IMG/VR virus record: IMGVR_UViG_3300028383_000093
Location: 1-42,347 of that record
Reading direction: 5' to 3' (one strand)
Length of the DNA: 42,347 bases
DNA from: a virus
Under the pieces are notes generated by a model, which searched no databases, was not told where the DNA came from, and was given only the letters and a program-made list of their open reading frames with translations. The position numbers and the translations under genes were made by a program. Of the stretch, positions 37,993-42,347 are shown in pieces (position 1 is the first letter of the stretch; each line of letters begins with the position of its first letter).

Positions 37993-40617
37993 CTACACTA
38001 CCCGAATCTTGAGGTTTTCGGTCTGACTGGACAGGCTGGTAAACAGGATTTTGTCTGGGGCCGGATGTTCGTACTCAAAGTCATCTCCAACCACACCGAC
38101 CATATCCTTGACATTTCCGTCATAGTTGATTCGCACCCCATTGGTCGATGGCGACGAATTCGCCGACTCGGGGAGGAACAGAACGATGCCCAGATCAAGT
38201 GTATTGGTCAGGGTAAAGTACTCGGAATCCGAGGCATTCTCTAACTGGTTCCCACTCATGCGATTGAGCGGGTTGTCCATTGCCTCCTGTAGGGCATAGT
38301 GAATCGTATTCGTAACTGCCGGGGTCCATGTCACACCCCCGTACACTTCGTTGCTGTTGATCTCAAAAGTCCCATTATTATTCCGAAGGATCTTGCGGAT
38401 ACCCGAGCCGGGGGATACGATATCAAACGATTCCTGAGTATCGGTCGATACCGCATAGTAAATCTCCCCATCGGCCTCGATATCAAGGGCAGTCATGTTA
38501 TTGATATCGGACCAGTACTCGGTATCGATCTGACCGGATACTGTATTGATTGCCGAGGAATACTTGGTCGAGATGACTGTCGACTCTGACCCAAGCGTAT
38601 ACTGGTACACCTCATCAGGACCATTTGTTGCAACGTACATTGATCCTTCGTCTGAGAAGAACAGGCCCTCCATACCCGATGACTGGCTGATCTGGTAAAA
38701 ATCACCAGTATACACTGCCGATGTGATGTCCCATGGTGTCGACAGTTCGTACTCGTACACCGTGTCATTTCGATCGCCAAGGATATAGAATCGGGTTCCG
38801 TTCACCTGATCGATATAGATGTCTGCCACATAAGTGTCTTCAGATCCAACATCAAGAGAACCGGCAGACGATGCCGTGTCGATATTCCATGGAGTTGACA
38901 TGACATGCTGAGTGATCGTATCGCCTTGTAGGGTGTACAGACGGCTACCCGAATCGCCAAATGTCATCGACTCATGGGCATTAAAATCCCGAGACCGAAT
39001 CCTTGAAGCCGAATCGATATCATATGGCGTGGACAGAGAGTACTGTGTAATGTCACCACCAAGATCCATGGTATAGAAGTCCGTACCATCATCAGAGATA
39101 AAGACACTCTCATTTGCCCCATCGTCCATTCGACCCGAGAAGAATGCCGATGCCAGATTCCACGGGACGTTGAGTGTATACTCATCGGCACCATGATCAT
39201 CAGAGGCAACATACATGCGCCGCCCGTCCCGAGAAAAAGCAAGGCCCTCGGTATCACCCGATGTAAGGTTAAACGAACGGGTAAATGTCGAATTCGACAG
39301 ATCCGAGAATTCTGATGCAGTCTCGAACTTGATCCCCTCACTTGGGTCGAAGGTCAGGTCAAAAAGACTCCAGCTACCCGATGAAATTGGCGATGTATCG
39401 ATGAACGAATCCAGTAGCTTGTACGCCCCATCGGTCGAGAGGATGACAGCCTCACCGCCATTACCGACAACTCGCTTACCCACATCGGCGTTTCGGAATG
39501 ATCCTGACCCAAGGGTAAACGTCCCGTCTGAATTGGAAGATGACGGGGTGATCGACGTGTTGTATGCCGTATCATGGAGTGAGTAATCTCGCGTCGAAAC
39601 CTCCCACTCACCAGAAATAAGATTGGTCTGTGGGACTTCCTTGGTCACCCCGACAATCGGGGCAAACACCGATTCGTTTAGATCGATCTCGATTGTCTCG
39701 CCTGCCGCAAACGTACGGGTCACCGATGCCTTCTGGACAGTCGGTGACATAATCTTCCATGCCGTCCCGTTGTATGTTTCATACTCATTCAGTTCGGTAT
39801 TGAATCGAATATCACCGGCAACCGGGTTGGGAGGGCGCTGGGCAGTTGTCCCGGACGGAAGGGTAATCGACCCAGTGCCTTCTGAAAAGTCGGCAGTCGA
39901 GAGTGACAGATTCCCATTCGAGTCGATAACCGTGTTACCGGATACTAGCAACCCACCAGTCGCGTCAAAAAACCCGGCAGAAACGGTGCCAGATGCTGCA
40001 TCGTATGTCAGATCGCCGGGAGAGACATACCCTTGTAGGAACTCGCCACTTGTCTGGTCTGCAAGGACAAGGTGGTACCCCTCGGTCGAGTTGTCGTCCG
40101 AGAATATGTTTGCTGCCCCGACGGTATTCCAGTCCGAGGAATAGTACCCTTCAAATGCATTGGTATCGGTATTGAAACGAATCTGCCCGGTCGTAAAGTT
40201 GGCAGGCCGATCCTCGGTCGTCCCTGCCGGAATACCAAGGGCAGTCTGTGTACTGAATTCGGGGTTCGGGGCATCAAAGGTCGCAGTGTTTTCGTTGTAT
40301 GCCTGTACGGTCACGCCGATCGATCCTGCCGTCAGGACCGATGCACCAGATACCTGAAGATCCCCAGTAAAGTTGGCGACCGTATCAGTGTAATTCGCCG
40401 TATCCGGATCGTATGCCTGAACATCGGACCCAATCTCCAGTTCAAGGTTCTGGCGAGCAATCGCCACGTCAGTCAGGTCCGACAGATTATTCTGAGTCTC
40501 GACCTTCGAGTTTACCAGCGTGATAAAGTTGTAGTCGAGTTCTGCGTTGGTAAGTGGTGCGTCCTTGAGTAAAACACCAGTACCCGGAATCTCGCGTGTT
40601 GTCACTACCTCTGACAT
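37993..40617 (-). CDS. Large virion adhesin/fibre-like protein with beta-propeller (874 aa)
   Basis: N-terminal SEVVTTREIPGTGVLLKDAP resembles base-attachment ends of tail fibres, followed by phage structural repeats of the form RPANFTTGQIRFNTDTNAFE and SDWNTVG (twice, near residues 130-170 and 255-290). Residues about 450-680 hold five repeats with Tyr-x-Leu-Ser-Thr-Pro-Trp-Asp/Asn-Ile-x-Ser-Ala, each preceded by a strand with F.S.DG...Y: a beta-propeller. Then a C-terminal beta-rich part. Late promoter upstream. A receptor- or surface-binding tail protein is the best inference; the exact tail position is unknown. Confidence 0.8.
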   Translation of the reverse strand: MSEVVTTREIPGTGVLLKDAPLTNAELDYNFITLVNSKVETQNNLSDLTDVAIARQNLELEIGSDVQAYDPDTANYTDTVANFTGDLQVSGASVLTAGSIGVTVQAYNENTATFDAPNPEFSTQTALGIPAGTTEDRPANFTTGQIRFNTDTNAFEGYYSSDWNTVGAANIFSDDNSTEGYHLVLADQTSGEFLQGYVSPGDLTYDAASGTVSAGFFDATGGLLVSGNTVIDSNGNLSLSTADFSEGTGSITLPSGTTAQRPPNPVAGDIRFNTELNEYETYNGTAWKIMSPTVQKASVTRTFAAGETIEIDLNESVFAPIVGVTKEVPQTNLISGEWEVSTRDYSLHDTAYNTSITPSSSNSDGTFTLGSGSFRNADVGKRVVGNGGEAVILSTDGAYKLLDSFIDTSPISSGSWSLFDLTFDPSEGIKFETASEFSDLSNSTFTRSFNLTSGDTEGLAFSRDGRRMYVASDDHGADEYTLNVPWNLASAFFSGRMDDGANESVFISDDGTDFYTMDLGGDITQYSLSTPYDIDSASRIRSRDFNAHESMTFGDSGSRLYTLQGDTITQHVMSTPWNIDTASSAGSLDVGSEDTYVADIYIDQVNGTRFYILGDRNDTVYEYELSTPWDITSAVYTGDFYQISQSSGMEGLFFSDEGSMYVATNGPDEVYQYTLGSESTVISTKYSSAINTVSGQIDTEYWSDINNMTALDIEADGEIYYAVSTDTQESFDIVSPGSGIRKILRNNNGTFEINSNEVYGGVTWTPAVTNTIHYALQEAMDNPLNRMSGNQLENASDSEYFTLTNTLDLGIVLFLPESANSSPSTNGVRINYDGNVKDMVGVVGDDFEYEHPAPDKILFTSLSSQTENLKIRVV

Positions 40618-40657
40618 TCAGAATGTTCCCCGTTGGCTAGTACACTGTATATACTCT

Positions 40658-40665
40658 TATTTATA
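40658..40665 (-). promoter_or_regulatory. T4-type late promoter (TATAAATA) of the 874-residue gene
   Basis: Exact TATAAATA 41 bases upstream of the ATG, right after the stop of the papain-like gene. Confidence 0.78.
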
Positions 40666-40673
40666 CCCATTGC

Positions 40674-41024
40674 CTATTCGGTGATCGTGTACCATGTCCC
40701 GTCGGGCTTCCCGATCTTGAGCCAGCGGTACGGGAGTTCGTCCTTCCCCATCACCCAGTCGTGCCGGTTATCGAGAATCCATCCATCGACCGAACAGACA
40801 AGGTGGCCGACCGAATTCTCGGTCAGACAGAACACCAGATCCGACTGGATATCGTACTCGTCGCGCAGCGTGTTCCGAATCCAGAGGGCAAAATCCTCGC
40901 AGTCCCCCTCAAGATTCACACTCCAGTGCTCGCGAAGATCGTACTTTTCCTGATCCGACACATACATATGATCTCGGTGGGCACGGTTCAGGACTCCCTG
41001 AAGTGTGTCGTACAAACTCGCCAT
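40674..41024 (-). CDS. Transglutaminase-like cysteine proteinase family protein (116 aa)
   Basis: MASLYDTLQGVLNRAHRDHM, then VNLEGDCEDFALWIRNTLRD with the putative catalytic Cys in GDCEDFA, GHLVCSVDGWILDNRHDWVM supplying His and Asp, and PYRWLKIGKPDGTWYTI. This is the pattern of the bacterial transglutaminase-like cysteine proteinase (BTLCP) group. It is short but keeps the triad. Directly follows a small lipoprotein, with only two bases between stop and start. Could act on cell-surface peptides or proteins; substrate unknown. Confidence 0.8.
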   Translation of the reverse strand: MASLYDTLQGVLNRAHRDHMYVSDQEKYDLREHWSVNLEGDCEDFALWIRNTLRDEYDIQSDLVFCLTENSVGHLVCSVDGWILDNRHDWVMGKDELPYRWLKIGKPDGTWYTITE

Positions 41025-41026
41025 GG

Positions 41027-41194
41027 CTAGCAGTCACCTCCACGGGTCTTGTATTCGATACACCCTAGCGGCGGTGTGGTCTCCTCGCCCGTCTCGAAAT
41101 CACCGGGCGGTTCGGTCATCGAAGTACACCCGGAGATGAGAATGAATAGGGTGATCAACAACAGTACGGATGATGTCTTAGTCGAGAATTTCAT
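41027..41194 (-). CDS. Small lipoprotein (55 aa)
   Basis: MKFSTKTSSVLLLITLFILI then SGC: a signal peptide with a lipobox (LISGC), leaving a mature chain of about 33 residues with an acidic/Pro-rich stretch. Overlaps the preceding gene by 17 bases. It would be anchored in a membrane. Candidates are an outer-membrane spanin (Rz1-like; no inner spanin is visible nearby) or a superinfection-exclusion lipoprotein. Confidence 0.75.
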   Translation of the reverse strand: MKFSTKTSSVLLLITLFILISGCTSMTEPPGDFETGEETTPPLGCIEYKTRGGDC

Positions 41195-41648
41195 CAGAGA
41201 TATCTACCTTACTTGACTGGAGTCCGAGTGCCGAGAGGACTGATTCAAGGTCCTGTATCGGGGAGTCATCCTCAAATACCACAACGCCGACCTTGTCCGG
41301 ATTCGTCGGGATCGGGGACACATTATGTGGGTCGTCATACAGTGCGACTCCCGACTCGATTGCACTGACCACGTACTCGGGTGTCACACGCGCATGGGGC
41401 TGTACCAGCCCATCGACCATCGAGTGGGGGTCCTTGAATAACTGGACGATCGATTCGGTCACGACAGGAGTCGAGAAAACGTACTCTGAGTTGTCTGACT
41501 GATTGTAGTACACCCCATTGTTCTCGACCCGGAATGTGTGGTCATCAGAGTCAGACGGACCGAGTGCCAGTGCCACTTCATTCGCCTGATCGATCGCCGA
41601 CATTGGGACCGCAATCAGGAGTTTTCTATTGTTGGTATTATTCGGCAT
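41178..41648 (-). CDS. Hypothetical protein (156 aa)
   Basis: MPNNTNNRKLLIAVPMSAID, with FRVENNGVYYNQSDNSEYVF, TESIVQLFKDPHSMVDGLVQ and KVGVVVFEDDSPIQDLESVL. Acidic, alpha/beta. Start overlaps a 19-codon frame as TAATG. In the tail-fibre region, but no family recognised. Confidence 0.75.
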   Translation of the reverse strand: MPNNTNNRKLLIAVPMSAIDQANEVALALGPSDSDDHTFRVENNGVYYNQSDNSEYVFSTPVVTESIVQLFKDPHSMVDGLVQPHARVTPEYVVSAIESGVALYDDPHNVSPIPTNPDKVGVVVFEDDSPIQDLESVLSALGLQSSKVDISDEILD

Positions 41649-41707
41649 TATTTAAAATCCTCTGTTGGAAACCACCCAGCCGCTTCTAGCTGCTCGCGGG
41701 TTTTCAT
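41648..41707 (-). CDS. Possible 19-residue mini-gene
   Basis: MKTREQLEAAGWFPTEDFK, start overlapping the previous stop (ATGA) and stop overlapping the next start (TAATG). Its AAGWFPTED resembles KQIGWYPVEG of the neighbouring 114-residue protein, so it could be a remnant of a second copy or a coupling linker. Too short to be certain. Confidence 0.35.
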   Translation of the reverse strand: MKTREQLEAAGWFPTEDFK

Positions 41708-42048
41708 AATTTATCATCTACCCAAGACTGACTTTCCTCGTCCCATGTGTAATCACCATCGGGTTTCGGCGTCGGCGGCACCCAGCCTTCGCCATCGACC
41801 CACGACCAGCTCGGGTAGGACTGCGGGCGCTGCTTGGTCTTCCATGTGCCGTATACCTTGTTGTCGTTGAATGACCATTCTGCGCTGTACTCCCAGCGAT
41901 AGCCCGGTTCGGTAGGCTCAGTTGGCTTAGGCGTGCCTTCAACCGGGTACCAACCAATTTGCTTTAACTTGTTCAAACTTTGGTTGGCAAGATCACTAGG
42001 TAAACGTATTGCCGTGACCGCGCCCTTTTCTACTTTTGCCATCGTCAT
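41704..42048 (-). CDS. Trp-rich tail-fibre-region protein (114 aa)
   Basis: SLNKLKQIGWYPVEGTPKPT, PGYRWEYSAEWSFNDNKVYG and a repeated Trp pattern (PSWSWVDGEGWVPPTPKPDG, YTWDEESQSWVDD). Similar Trp/Pro-rich repeats occur in small structural proteins of marine T4-like phages. Possibly a fibre-tip or chaperone-type protein. AAGGA precedes the ATG. Confidence 0.7.
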   Translation of the reverse strand: MTMAKVEKGAVTAIRLPSDLANQSLNKLKQIGWYPVEGTPKPTEPTEPGYRWEYSAEWSFNDNKVYGTWKTKQRPQSYPSWSWVDGEGWVPPTPKPDGDYTWDEESQSWVDDKL

Positions 42049-42082
42049 ATTCTTTTTTCCTTAAAGGACGAGTGTCTTGAGT

Positions 42083-42347
42083 TTACGAAAGCACAACACG
42101 CCGGACGGGACGAAGGTTGCGGAAGTCCTCGTCCTTGTCGTTTGCCGCCTGCTTGCCATTATTGGCACCATTGAAAAACTGGCGCCAAGCATAGCTAGCA
42201 TCGTCTGCGTCAGTCGTTGACCAATACTCTAATTGATCCAGCGATTGCGCGTTGCCTTGCTTGAACAGATCAAGGAACGTCACATCCGGTATGCGTGGAC
42301 TGTTCTCGTACGGGAAGCCCTCAATCGCCGATGATGGGTTGGTGCCG
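42083..42347 (-). CDS. C-terminal end of a tail fibre/adhesin, DUF1566-type, cut by window edge
   Basis: The frame stays open to the right edge, so only the last 87 or so residues are here. The ending LEYWSTTDADDASYAWRQFF, NGANNGKQAANDKDEDF and RNLRPVRRVVLS is the DUF1566 hallmark (YWS.T..., W...F..G, VRPVRR), a C-type-lectin-like fold found at the tips of phage fibres and bacterial adhesins. Host recognition is inferred. The start lies outside the window. Confidence 0.75.
   Translation of the reverse strand, partial: GTNPSSAIEGFPYENSPRIPDVTFLDLFKQGNAQSLDQLEYWSTTDADDASYAWRQFFNGANNGKQAANDKDEDFRNLRPVRRVVLS

Noticed and set aside
42083-42347. Diversity-generating retroelement target at the right edge
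   Set aside because: The lectin-like end suggested it, but no reverse transcriptase or template repeat is visible in the window.
1-42347. CRISPR arrays, insertion sequences or integrase/attachment sites
   Set aside because: No regularly spaced repeats, transposase or integrase seen; the mobile content is homing elements only.

Overview
This window is a block of the conserved core genome of a T4-type myovirus (Caudoviricetes). The gene order and protein types resemble the marine/cyanophage branch of the T4 superfamily: gp13-14-15-16-17-18-19-20-21-22-23, then uvsY-uvsW-55-47-46-45-44-62-regA-hsp20-43. No photosynthesis gene and no host gene is present, so the host cannot be named; a marine proteobacterium is as likely as a cyanobacterium. 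Almost everything lies on the minus strand, so transcription runs from right to left and the layout below follows that direction.

Right part (about 42.3 to 37.7 kb): a truncated tail-fibre-like gene with a DUF1566-type end, a Trp-rich small protein, an unknown protein, a small lipoprotein, a papain/transglutaminase-like protein, and an 874-residue adhesin-like protein with a beta-propeller. Middle part (37.7 to 21.6 kb): neck, terminase, tail sheath, tail tube, portal, prohead core, protease, scaffold and major capsid genes. T4-type late promoters (TATAAATA) precede several of these units. At 20.05-21.55 kb four small unknown genes run on the plus strand, each with its own sigma70-like early promoter; the promoter -35 box lies inside an inverted repeat that in two cases is a terminator-like hairpin. 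Left part (20.05 to 1 kb): mini-MscS, a tail-tube-like protein, uvsY, uvsW, gp55 (late sigma), a Mom-like DNA-modification candidate, gp47/gp46 (recombination nuclease), clamp, DsbA-like protein, a tRNA-like element, clamp loader gp44/gp62, RegA, an MTHFR-like protein, Hsp20 and DNA polymerase.

The most striking content is a set of four homing elements, each from a different endonuclease family and each in an essential gene. (1) DNA polymerase gp43 is split in the fingers region by a Vsr/EDxHD-type endonuclease. (2) UvsW helicase is split by an HNH endonuclease with its own late promoter and an RNA hairpin switch. (3) The gp21 prohead protease carries a full LAGLIDADG intein next to its catalytic His. 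(4) The large terminase gp17 is broken by an atypically split intein: a very short N-part joined in frame to a GIY-YIG endonuclease, and a 103-residue C-part on a separate gene. Active terminase should therefore need protein trans-splicing.

Together the genes describe replication (43, 44/62, 45), recombination (46/47, uvsY, uvsW), the switch to late transcription (gp55 acting with the clamp on TATAAATA promoters), translation control (RegA), and head/tail building and packaging. Many genes overlap by 1-17 bases (ATGA, TAATG, TGATG), which implies translational coupling. Both window edges cut genes.
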